Shown here one piece after another: positions 1-7,557 of a stretch of 64,000 bases of DNA. The notes beneath the pieces are model-generated. The model was given only the letters and a program-made list of their open reading frames with translations. It was not told where the DNA came from and did no database searches. A program made the translations under genes and the position numbers. This DNA comes from Lachnospiraceae bacterium (GTDB lineage: Bacteria; Bacillota; Clostridia; Lachnospirales; Lachnospiraceae): contig JAAWCE010000077.1 in assembly GCA_022793065.1 (NCBI GenBank), positions 1 through 64,000 of the forward strand, read 5' to 3'. The stretch's first letter is position 1, and every line of letters starts with the position of its first letter.

Positions 1-474
1 GCTGCAGCCGGAAAACATACTCACCATGTTCGTCACCTGGCTTGTGTCAAAGCTTCCTATATCCAGGCTTGTCAGGCCGCTGCAGCCGGAAAACATACTC
101 ACCATGTTCGTCACCTGGCTTGTGTCAAAGCTTCCTATATCCAGGCTTGTCAGGCCGCTGCAGCCGTAAAACATAAAACCCATACCCCTCACCTGGCTTG
201 TTTCAAAGCTTCCTAAATTCAGGCTTGTCAGGCCGCTACAGCCAGAAAACATAGACCACATGTTCGTCACCCGGCTTGTGTCAAAGCTTCCTAAATTCAG
301 GCTTGTCAGGCCGCTGCAGCCGTCAAACATCCTCTCCATGTTCGTCACCTGGCTTGTGTCAAAGTTTCCTAATTCCAGGCTTGTCAGGCCGCTGCAGCCG
401 TAAAACATATGCCCCATGTCCGTTATATTTTCCATCTGTAATCCTGCAAAATCTATAGACAACAAATTTGTCAA
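1..474 (-). repeat. 78-bp tandem repeats encoding 26-residue LRR units
   Basis: Five full 78-bp units (1-78, 79-156, 157-234, 235-312, 313-390) and a diverged, slightly longer sixth (391 to about 474) are in frame within the BspA-like gene. The first two units in window order are identical base for base; divergence increases toward the 5' end of the gene. This gradient points to recent duplication at the 3' side and makes copy-number change by recombination or slippage likely. Confidence 0.9.
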
Positions 475-1116
475 TCCATAAAACATTCCATAAAGTGATC
501 CTTGCATTTTACAATTTTCAAATCGAATATACTCCGTTTCTTCCGGAAACGCTGATGCTTCGCTCCCTGTTATATTCCTCGTCCCTTCCCCCGTCACCGT
601 TGTCGTTTTCGTCTCAGGGTCATAAGTCCAGCTTACCGCATTGCCAGTCCCGTTCACATACCCGGTCTGCAGCCCTTCCTTCTCCTGCACAGCCTCCGTT
701 TCATTTGTGGATTCCTTTATAGCCCCGTTTGCTTCCCCTTCAGCATTTTCGGGTAATCCCTCCTCATCCTTGCCTTGCTGTCCGCTGTCCGCCTCTACAT
801 CACTTTTATCACTTTCTTCTGGCGCTGCACTTTCCATACCGGACATATTCTGCTGCCCATCACTTTCCCCTTCCGCTGCCACATTCCCCTCTGTCTCATT
901 CCCCAATTCACTTTTCTCTTCTGTTTCTTCCCCCTTTTCCATCCTGTCTGCCTCATCCGCCCCCTCTAATACATCCGCCTCGTCTGTTATGGTCTCCATA
1001 TCCGCCATATTTGCCGCCGCCTGCGCCGCAAACCCATTCACAGGCATTTGCACAGCCAAAACCACAGACGCCACCGCGCCTGCAAGCGCTCTATGCCATT
1101 TTTTCCACTTCCTCAT
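1..1116 (-). CDS. BspA-type leucine-rich repeat surface protein, 3' end cut by window
   Basis: An open frame of 372 codons runs from ATG at 1116 off the left edge with no stop. An AAAGGAAG ribosome site precedes the start. Residues 1-31 form a signal peptide (basic MRKWKKWHR, hydrophobic core, cleavage near GFAAQA). Residues about 32-145 are a low-complexity acidic linker rich in Glu, Asp, Gly and Ser, typical of wall-spanning spacers. A short beta module follows (NAVSWTYDPETKTTTVTG, near 150-185). From about residue 214 there are 26-residue repeats of the form GLTSLDIGSFDTSQVTNM followed by a hydrophobic turn and FxGCS, the DUF285/BspA-like LRR signature. Such proteins are secreted adhesins or surface scaffolds; the ligand cannot be told. 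It lies downstream of the kinase gene on the same strand, 182 bp away. The missing C-terminus should carry further repeats and perhaps an anchor. Confidence 0.88.
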   Translation of the reverse strand, partial: MRKWKKWHRALAGAVASVVLAVQMPVNGFAAQAAANMADMETITDEADVLEGADEADRMEKGEETEEKSELGNETEGNVAAEGESDGQQNMSGMESAAPEESDKSDVEADSGQQGKDEEGLPENAEGEANGAIKESTNETEAVQEKEGLQTGYVNGTGNAVSWTYDPETKTTTVTGEGTRNITGSEASAFPEETEYIRFENCKMQGSLYGMFYGLTNLLSIDFAGLQMENITDMGHMFYGCSGLTSLELGNFDTSQVTNMERMFDGCSGLTSLNLGSFDTSRVTNMWSMFSGCSGLTSLNLGSFETSQVRGMGFMFYGCSGLTSLDIGSFDTSQVTNMVSMFSGCSGLTSLDIGSFDTSQVTNMVSMFSGCS

Positions 1117-1242
1117 TCTCTTCCTTTGCTTCCTTTCTCCCTGTTTTTCCTCTCTGTTTCTTCACCTATGCCCTCTTACCCCTCCATGCTCGATTCTCAC
1201 TGACAATTCATCCTATGCCATATCCGATTCCCCTCTGTTACG

Positions 1243-1259
1243 CTGCGTTTTTTTCGCAG
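1243..1259. other. Small A/T-loop hairpin between the kinase and LRR genes
   Basis: CTGCG, seven T, CGCAG on the plus strand forms a perfect 5-bp stem with a homopolymer loop in the 182-bp gap between the kinase stop (1299) and the LRR start (1116). It lacks a U-tract after the stem, so it is not a convincing terminator. Nothing else recognisable was found in this gap, and no strong promoter for the LRR gene is visible. Confidence 0.3.
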
Positions 1260-1298
1260 ACTACTTGACGCTGCCTTACGCTTCCGCTGCTCTTTCCC

Positions 1299-4200
1299 TC
1301 ACAACTTCCTTTTCCTTCTAATCTCGATCACCTCCTTCCACCCCAACTCCGTCAACTCCCCTAATTCATATACTCCGCACTGCCGCAAATTCCCTGACGG
1401 GAAATCGAATATCAGTTTCTCCCCCCACACATCGCAAAGCCCAGGCAAATACGCCAATGTCTCCAACTGCCTGTTTAACAGCAGTCCATACCGTTCTCCT
1501 TCCGCATCAATATACTCCGTAATAAAATAATCCCCCAGCTCCGTCACATAAGTCAGATACCCCTCCGTTTCCAGCACCGCCATCTCTCTGCCGGAAATTT
1601 CCTCATACACCACCGGCGCCTCATGCAGCCTGGAAGTAAAACGATATCCTCCTGCCAAAAATTCCTCATATAAATCCTTCCCAGGCGCTTCCCCTGTCTC
1701 TTCCGACAGCAATCCTCCATCCGCCCCACTGTAGAGACGCCTTGTACCATCATACCAAATCACTTCCAGCCAGGAATCCGTCCCATCCTTCCGAAACTGC
1801 TGGTCATATATAGAATCCGCCTCCGGCAATTTCACATCGGCCAGGACTTCACCCCCCACATCATAAACCCGAAAGCCCTCATACCCAAACAGCATAACCG
1901 TCTGTCCATCGCCGCCGACCCTGGCTTCATCATGTACATAACGTGCATCATAGGAAAATAACTGCGCATCCTCATGACTCTCCTGCCGTAGCACCCGCAA
2001 TACAGGCTCCGTGCGATTTCCAATCACCGCCGCGCCATCTCCCAACGCCAGAAAATCCCCATTCTGCTCCCCATTGCCCGCAATGGTCAAATGCGCTCCG
2101 CTGTCATAGAACGCAAACCCATGCTCCTCCGTAGCAACCAGCGTATACTCCTCACCCACAGCAAAATTTGTCATATTGACGCTGCCGGTAAAAGCGACTT
2201 CCAATTCTTCCAGCGTGGCCGGATTCAGCTCCACCAATACATTACCGCTTCCTGCATAAATTCCGTCCTCATCCGCCTGCAGCAAGAATCCGTCCTGAGA
2301 CTCCATACCTCCCGTCAGTATGCCTTCCTCCATGTCCGCAAGCCCAAAAAGCGCTTGGCTGTTTCCTTCCGCCACAGAATCATTTCCCTCCGCCGCAAAA
2401 GCAAAATACTTCCCGCAGAATCCGCCGGAAAACTTACAATATCCCGACTCTTCCATAATTGCCAAATCCCCTCTGCCGTCCCGCAAGTCAAATACTCTCA
2501 GTCCCCCATCTGAAAAGCTGACAGCCAGAAGGCTTCCATCCCCGTTTAACTCAAAAACAGCATCCTTCGGATCTGCAAAAATATCATTTGCAGCCACCGC
2601 CATATGCCGCCCCTGAAAAGAACATTCCAATATCTTAACGCCGTCCGCAGCATTGTAAATTACCCCATACGCAGCATCCCTGTCCACCGCCGCAATCACT
2701 TTTCCGTCCGCGGATACTGCCAGCGTCGTTGCCCTATCCCCCGTCCAGACCGCCTTTCCCGCCGCCAAATCATACAGAGAAACACCGTCCTGTCCGGCAA
2801 ATACCACATGTTCCTCATCTGTAAACATACAATCCGCCAGCGCCGAATTTTGCACTGGCAGCACAGCTGTCCTCTCCAGACTCATCAAGTCATACACCGC
2901 GGCTTCATACCCATAAACCACCGCAAGCCTGGAGCCTCCCGGCGATACTGCCAGATCAAAAGGCGCTCCGGGCAGTTCTATCGTCCCCGCCGCCTTAAAT
3001 CCGTCCGCCAAATCATATACCCCCAAAGCATCTGTCAAAGCCTTCTGTGCCTCCGCCGTCACCGGCGCCGCAAAGATATCTTTCTCATCCGATATCGCCT
3101 CCAACGCCAGACGAACAGCGCTTTCCACATTCCCCTCCGCCAGCGCATTTGCAGAATACTCCGCCAGCGCCAGGGCGCGCTGACGCTGTTCCATCTGTTT
3201 TAAACCCGCAAAAGTACAGACGCCTCCCGCCAGAAATCCGCCTGTCAATACCACCGCTGCCGTTATCATCCTCCGCCTGTGTCTGACAGCCCTCCTGTCC
3301 TGCCTGTGCAGCCTCTGAAAATCAGCCAGCATATCCTCCGCTGTCTGGTAACGGTCTTTAGGCTGGGGCGCCATCGCTTTCCGTATGATTGCCGCAACCG
3401 CTTCACTGCAGACCTCCGCCCCCAGCGGTTCCACCTCCCGCGCATCCTGAGCCGGCTTTTTGCCCGATATCAAATGATACAAAGTTGCGCCCAGACTATA
3501 GATATCGGAACGCACATCCAGAAGGATCCCCCTGTCTCCGCCGGTGGTACTGCCGTAAGCACTCCGATCATGATTTTTAGAGACACTTTTCTCCGCCAGT
3601 AAAACCGTGCTTTCCGAGCCATCTGACAATACTGCCGTCTCTGTACAAAACGACTTTGCCGCCTCATCCTGCCTTCTTCCCGACAGCTTCTTCCCTACAT
3701 TCTTTCCTGTCAGCGCAGCCCTCTCCTGAACCTTATCCGACAGTGCCTTTCCGGAATCGCCCCCGCCGAACCTGCGCCTGAAAAAACTGCTTTCTTTCAA
3801 GACAGAGTGAGAACCTACCGCCGCCGACTGATTATCCGCCAGATAATCCGCCCCGTAATGCTCCGGAGAAGCATAGCCGCGGCTGAATCCCACTTTCACG
3901 GCTCCCTCTTCCCCCAATGCCAGCGCAATATTAAAGTCAATCAGACACATATCCCCATCTGTGCGCAGCATAATATTGGCCGGCTTAATATCACCATGCA
4001 ATATACCATAGGGCGGCCGGCTATGCAGATATTGCAGCGCCTCCAGCAACTGACAGGCCCACTTTACCGCCTGAGCCTGTGTGGGAAGCTCCCGCCTTGC
4101 AATAAGTTTATCCAGACTTTCCCCCTGGATATAATCCATAACCGTATATACCACGCCGTCTTCCTGTACAAAGTCATATACCTGCGGTATATAAGTATGA

Positions 4201-4385
4201 CTCAGCGCCTTCAGCAGATCCACTTCCCGGCGCAAAGTCTCCCTCCCTATACTCAATGTTCGCTTGTCAGCTTTCAATACTACCGCTTTCTCCAAACGAA
4301 TATGACGGCCCAGATAAACCACGCCGCCCCCTCCCGCACCTATTTTTTCCAATAATTCATACGTTCTGGCAATTATTTGCGCCAT
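1299..4385 (-). CDS. Membrane Hanks-type Ser/Thr protein kinase with C-terminal beta-propeller sensor
   Basis: 1028 residues from ATG at 4385. A TTG two codons upstream (4391) is also in frame, but AAGGGG sits 8 bases before the ATG and too close to the TTG. The kinase domain covers residues 8-360: glycine loop GAGGGG (16-21), Lys38 in VVLK, catalytic loop HGDIKPAN (Asp132, Lys134, Asn137), and DFN instead of DFG at 150-152. The catalytic Asp, Lys and Asn are present, so it should be active despite HRD to HGD and DFG to DFN changes. A Ser/Lys/Arg-rich insert of roughly 110 residues separates SPEHYG from DVRSDIYSLG, where related kinases have only a few residues. A basic stretch and one membrane helix (about 372-394) follow. 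The remaining 630 residues are WD40/beta-propeller-like blades, presumably outside the cell as a sensor. Last gene of the pilus array; likely partner of the PP2C and FHA proteins upstream. Confidence 0.87.
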   Translation of the reverse strand: MAQIIARTYELLEKIGAGGGGVVYLGRHIRLEKAVVLKADKRTLSIGRETLRREVDLLKALSHTYIPQVYDFVQEDGVVYTVMDYIQGESLDKLIARRELPTQAQAVKWACQLLEALQYLHSRPPYGILHGDIKPANIMLRTDGDMCLIDFNIALALGEEGAVKVGFSRGYASPEHYGADYLADNQSAAVGSHSVLKESSFFRRRFGGGDSGKALSDKVQERAALTGKNVGKKLSGRRQDEAAKSFCTETAVLSDGSESTVLLAEKSVSKNHDRSAYGSTTGGDRGILLDVRSDIYSLGATLYHLISGKKPAQDAREVEPLGAEVCSEAVAAIIRKAMAPQPKDRYQTAEDMLADFQRLHRQDRRAVRHRRRMITAAVVLTGGFLAGGVCTFAGLKQMEQRQRALALAEYSANALAEGNVESAVRLALEAISDEKDIFAAPVTAEAQKALTDALGVYDLADGFKAAGTIELPGAPFDLAVSPGGSRLAVVYGYEAAVYDLMSLERTAVLPVQNSALADCMFTDEEHVVFAGQDGVSLYDLAAGKAVWTGDRATTLAVSADGKVIAAVDRDAAYGVIYNAADGVKILECSFQGRHMAVAANDIFADPKDAVFELNGDGSLLAVSFSDGGLRVFDLRDGRGDLAIMEESGYCKFSGGFCGKYFAFAAEGNDSVAEGNSQALFGLADMEEGILTGGMESQDGFLLQADEDGIYAGSGNVLVELNPATLEELEVAFTGSVNMTNFAVGEEYTLVATEEHGFAFYDSGAHLTIAGNGEQNGDFLALGDGAAVIGNRTEPVLRVLRQESHEDAQLFSYDARYVHDEARVGGDGQTVMLFGYEGFRVYDVGGEVLADVKLPEADSIYDQQFRKDGTDSWLEVIWYDGTRRLYSGADGGLLSEETGEAPGKDLYEEFLAGGYRFTSRLHEAPVVYEEISGREMAVLETEGYLTYVTELGDYFITEYIDAEGERYGLLLNRQLETLAYLPGLCDVWGEKLIFDFPSGNLRQCGVYELGELTELGWKEVIEIRRKRKL

Positions 4386-4522
4386 CTGCAATACCCCTTA
4401 TCTCCATGTATCCCAACGCTGAGATTTGCCGCGGCCCCGACCCGGATCCTCCCTTATTTCCATATGCCGTCGCCGGAACCTGCTATATCCCTGCCCAGGC
4501 TTTTCTCTATTTCATATCCTCA

Positions 4523-4678
4523 TCACCGGAGCCTGCCATATTCCTGCTCCAGCTTCTTCTTCAGTCTCCGTCCTGTTAATGTAAATATCGCAATACTGAC
4601 CGCCGCCAATACGCCAACGGTTCCCATAACGGCAATTCCGCCATAGAAAAGCATTTCGCTTCCCCTCCATCCAAACAT
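4523..4678 (-). CDS. 51-residue single-pass membrane protein
   Basis: A short gene with start ATG at 4678, stop TGA at 4525-4523 and a strong ribosome site (GGAGG eight to nine bases upstream). The product begins MFGWRGSEMLFYGG, has one hydrophobic helix (about residues 10-34) and ends with a basic, charged tail (GRRLKKKLEQEYG). It lies 17 bp after the 81-residue ORF and 137 bp before the kinase, on the same strand, so it belongs to the pilus/phosphosignalling array. The topology suggests an inner-membrane peptide with a cytoplasmic C-terminus. Function is unknown; association with the kinase or pilus platform is inference from position only. Confidence 0.72.
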   Translation of the reverse strand: MFGWRGSEMLFYGGIAVMGTVGVLAAVSIAIFTLTGRRLKKKLEQEYGRLR

Positions 4679-4695
4679 CCTTTCCGCCTCCCTAT

Positions 4696-4941
4696 TTACT
4701 TGATCACCTCTGTGCTGGAACTATATCCAATATCCACCAGAGTGTGCACTTCCCCGTCCGTTTCTTTCAGCGCTTTCGCGCACCCGACAACATCATATCC
4801 ATCCTCCACAGCCGCTCCCACGAACATCTCTTTCTTATGTTTCCCAGACAGACATTTTCCGCTTTTCATTCTCTCTTCTGTCATTTTATACTGACTGTTT
4901 TTTTGTGTGATGTACGCCAATATCTCGAAGATAAACTTCAT
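4696..4941 (-). CDS. Hypothetical 81-residue protein between phosphatase and kinase
   Basis: An ATG at 4941 is preceded by GAGGG at 7-base spacing and lies 10 bp after the PP2C stop; the in-frame TTG at 4947 is less likely. The product starts MKFIFEILAYITQKNSQ, is soluble and mixed-charge, and ends GYSSSTEVIK. No family is recognised. Its tight fit between two operon members with proper ribosome sites supports a real gene, but the composition gives no functional hint. Confidence 0.55.
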   Translation of the reverse strand: MKFIFEILAYITQKNSQYKMTEERMKSGKCLSGKHKKEMFVGAAVEDGYDVVGCAKALKETDGEVHTLVDIGYSSSTEVIK

Positions 4942-4951
4942 TCTCAATCCC

Positions 4952-5722
4952 TCAGCAATAAGTTTTTATCGTTACAACAGTAATGTTATCCCTTTCGCCC
5001 CGCTCCTTCGCCAACTGAATCAAAGCCCTCTCACTTTGTCCCATATTTTCTGCACTATTCATACGGCACGGCCCCAACATTTCCAGCATTTCCTTTGGAG
5101 AAATCTTATGCCTGAACCCATCGCTGCATAACATATAAACTGTATTTACCCTTGGCGTTCCAAAATAGAAATCCGCATAAACCCGCTCGGACGCCCCGAT
5201 ACATTGCAGTAAAATGCTTCTCCTGGGATCTGTTTCCGCCTGTTCCGGCGTCAAATTTCCTCTTGCAATCTCTCTTGCCACTACTGATTGGTCTTTTGTT
5301 ATCTGTGTTATCTGCTGTCGAATTTCATATGCGCGGGAATCCCCCACATTCGCCACATAAAACCGTTCCTGCGTAATCAATATGGCCGTAACCGTCGTTC
5401 CCAGACGCACCTCCTGCATCCTTCCGTATCCTTTTATCTTTTCATTACATTCCGTGATAATCCTGCTCCACTCCTGTCGGATATAATTATCCTGAATCCC
5501 TGCCGCCAGAAGTATTGGCATCCTTTCTTCCTTCCAACGCCGAAACGCATAAATCACGCTGGCGCTGGCTAACTCCCCTTTCTGTAAACCTCCCATACCA
5601 TCGCATAAAAGGGCAAAGACCAATTGCTGTCCATGCCTCTCCAACAACTGTATACTCAGACTGTCCTGATTAACCGTCTTTACATTGCCTGCATCCGTGC
5701 TGGCAGAAACAATAAACTTCAT
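4952..5722 (-). CDS. PP2C-family Ser/Thr protein phosphatase
   Basis: 256 residues from ATG at 5722 (MKFIVSASTDAGNVK). AGAGG overlapping the FHA stop lies about 10 bases upstream; in-frame starts at 5731 (ATG) and 5755 (TTG) lack proper spacing. PPM/PP2C metal-binding motifs appear in order: TDAGNVKTVNQDS near the N-terminus, LLCDGMGGLQKGE around residue 40, GDSRAYEI, MLCSDGF, and ERDNITVVTI near the C-terminus. The conserved aspartates that bind Mn/Mg are all present. There is no membrane segment, so it acts in the cytoplasm, presumably dephosphorylating substrates of the kinase encoded two small genes downstream. The gene overlaps or abuts the FHA gene, implying coupled translation. Confidence 0.92.
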   Translation of the reverse strand: MKFIVSASTDAGNVKTVNQDSLSIQLLERHGQQLVFALLCDGMGGLQKGELASASVIYAFRRWKEERMPILLAAGIQDNYIRQEWSRIITECNEKIKGYGRMQEVRLGTTVTAILITQERFYVANVGDSRAYEIRQQITQITKDQSVVAREIARGNLTPEQAETDPRRSILLQCIGASERVYADFYFGTPRVNTVYMLCSDGFRHKISPKEMLEMLGPCRMNSAENMGQSERALIQLAKERGERDNITVVTIKTYC

Positions 5723-5735
5723 CAATGCCATACCT

Positions 5736-7544
5736 CTAAAAAGTCCTGAACTCAAATTCTTCGTCAGAAAGCCGGATTTTCGTCCCGTGAACCAAAGATA
5801 TTTCTATATTGCCGGGAATCATTTCCCCATTGATATAGGTATGATTGGTAGAATTATTATCCACTATATAAAACTGACCGTTTTTACAAATAATATCCGC
5901 ATGGCTGCGGCTGATTGTCATATTATCACTAATACAATAATCTACATAATTCCTCTCTTTTCCAATGTGGAATACATCTTTCCCCAATATGATTTTCTCG
6001 TTATTCCTGCAGCGAAGCAGATATGGCTGAAACGCTGCAGCCTGCACCACATTCAATACCACGGTATCTTCCCCGAACTCTTCACCCATTACAACCGTAT
6101 CTCCAAAGTTATCTTCCATGGACAAAGAAACTGAATTAGAAGCTGAAGTATACGGAAATCCTGCTGATTGTCCTACTCCGGCCTGTGCCATTGCCCGCTG
6201 AGATACTTGCCCTTCTTGTAATTGTACTGACGGCTGCTGGGCTGACGACCAACCCTGAGGCTGTATCGAAGCCTGCTGGGCTGACGACCAACCCTGAGGC
6301 TGCATTGAAGCCTGCTGCGAATATGTAATTCCCTGTGATTGTGTAACTACGGCGCTGCTTTGCGAAGCAGTATTTTGCCCCGGCACTGCAAATTTAGATC
6401 CGGAAACTACATTTTTCTCTCCCTTTTTCCCTTTTTTCCCCTTTTCCTCTTCTTTTCCATTTTTCTTAGCTTCCTTTTTGGTATTTTTCTGCGCTTTATA
6501 CGCTTCCGCATTTTCCTTATTATAATGCTGCAGCAGATAAAAGATGGACATTCCTTTTTCTTTCTCATTGGCTGCTGTCAGCGAAGCTTCCTCCGGCCGT
6601 ACCCATGCCCGTTGTCCCAAAACTGCAGCGCTGCCGTTTCCGGTCTGTCCGGGAACCGCAAAGCCCCCGTCTCCATTCTGACCAGGCACCGCAAAACTGC
6701 CATGCTCATTCTGACCGGCGCCTTCAGCGCCATTGCTATCTTCCTTCCCGGAAGTAAGCTGACGTACAAATGGCGTCTTTAACTGGGATTGTGTTCCCGC
6801 ATACTGCATCTGTGCCGCTGGCAGCGGCGGCCGGCTCTGTTCCCCCGGCGACTGCTGTGCCTGTACCCCCATGGACTTCGGCAAATCCCCCATAGACTGC
6901 TGCCTTGCCATAGCCTGAACATGGGATGGTATCTCACCGGATTGCCCTTGCATCTGCATATCCATACACTGCCCCTGCGTCCGTACACTTGCAGATTTCC
7001 CCTGCAGTTCATCCACCAGCCGGCCGAACTCTTCCGGAACAAATACCGGAGAACTATTCAGATAATTTACAATCCTCACCACATAATCACAATTTTCCGT
7101 CTGATCAAACCGTGTCATGAACATAATATTCTTAAGGAACATGCCCACATCCGCCTGTTCTGAGCTATTCATTATCGGAAGGCAAATCATTTCCCCACGG
7201 CTGGCTGTCACATCCACATAGATATAATCCATATCCAATAATAAGGAACGGGAATCTATCATATACTCTTCCGCTGCCTGAAAAGCCATGGCAATACTGG
7301 AAAAAACCCCTAACAACCTTTGCCTTGTCACAATACCGGAAAGGAATTTCTTCATCGTTATTTTTGCCGTGATATTATATTTCAGAAAACATTCCATATT
7401 CACCTGTGTATACAATACAGGGGCCATTCCCGGAATTTTATTCTTTGTGATCATCCCCAATGCCATTGTATCCTGTGTATCTTCCGGTTGGATGCAATAT
7501 ACCAGAAAAGCGTTGTTACCGATTGTTTCAAATGTAAAAGCCAT
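5736..7544 (-). CDS. FHA-domain protein with N-terminal DUF6382-like domain
   Basis: 602 residues; ATG at 7544 with AAGGGGG eight bases upstream. Residues 1-180 (MAFTFETIGNNAFLVY onward) match the DUF6382-type domain found in Clostridial FHA proteins. Residues about 180-505 are a Gln/Gly/Ser-rich disordered linker with repeats: several AVPGQ motifs, a Lys-rich patch, and two 13-residue units containing QPQGWSSAQQ encoded by 39-bp DNA repeats (about 6235-6312). The C-terminal 95 residues are an FHA fold with HIGKE, SRSHADI and the NSTNHTYING signature that binds phosphothreonine. FHA proteins gather phosphorylated partners; here the kinase and PP2C in the same operon suggest an adaptor that links phosphorylation to pilus assembly. 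Family role is established, the pilus link is inferred. Confidence 0.88.
   Translation of the reverse strand: MAFTFETIGNNAFLVYCIQPEDTQDTMALGMITKNKIPGMAPVLYTQVNMECFLKYNITAKITMKKFLSGIVTRQRLLGVFSSIAMAFQAAEEYMIDSRSLLLDMDYIYVDVTASRGEMICLPIMNSSEQADVGMFLKNIMFMTRFDQTENCDYVVRIVNYLNSSPVFVPEEFGRLVDELQGKSASVRTQGQCMDMQMQGQSGEIPSHVQAMARQQSMGDLPKSMGVQAQQSPGEQSRPPLPAAQMQYAGTQSQLKTPFVRQLTSGKEDSNGAEGAGQNEHGSFAVPGQNGDGGFAVPGQTGNGSAAVLGQRAWVRPEEASLTAANEKEKGMSIFYLLQHYNKENAEAYKAQKNTKKEAKKNGKEEEKGKKGKKGEKNVVSGSKFAVPGQNTASQSSAVVTQSQGITYSQQASMQPQGWSSAQQASIQPQGWSSAQQPSVQLQEGQVSQRAMAQAGVGQSAGFPYTSASNSVSLSMEDNFGDTVVMGEEFGEDTVVLNVVQAAAFQPYLLRCRNNEKIILGKDVFHIGKERNYVDYCISDNMTISRSHADIICKNGQFYIVDNNSTNHTYINGEMIPGNIEISLVHGTKIRLSDEEFEFRTF
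6235..6312 (-). repeat. Two 39-bp tandem repeats in the FHA linker
   Basis: Two near-identical 39-bp units starting at about 6235 and 6274 encode 13-residue blocks with the core QPQGWSSAQQ. They sit in the disordered linker and probably lengthen it; no independent function is visible. Confidence 0.75.
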
Positions 7545-7557
7545 AGTATGATCCCCC

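Noticed and set aside
1..474. 78-bp repeats as a CRISPR array
   Set aside because: Repeats are contiguous without spacers, in frame, and encode the DUF285/BspA LRR motif.
641..1321. Plus-strand 226-residue Pro/Ser/Cys-rich open frame (and 729-1268)
   Set aside because: Antisense to the acidic linker of the BspA-like gene and extends into the gap; low complexity, no ribosome site. Open only because of the skewed codon content of the real gene.
2604..3203. Plus-strand 199-residue open frame
   Set aside because: Arg/Gln-rich antisense shadow inside the kinase gene, which has clear domain structure on the minus strand.
4385..4391. TTG at 4391 as the kinase start
   Set aside because: The ribosome site AAGGGG is only two to three bases from the TTG but eight from the ATG at 4385.
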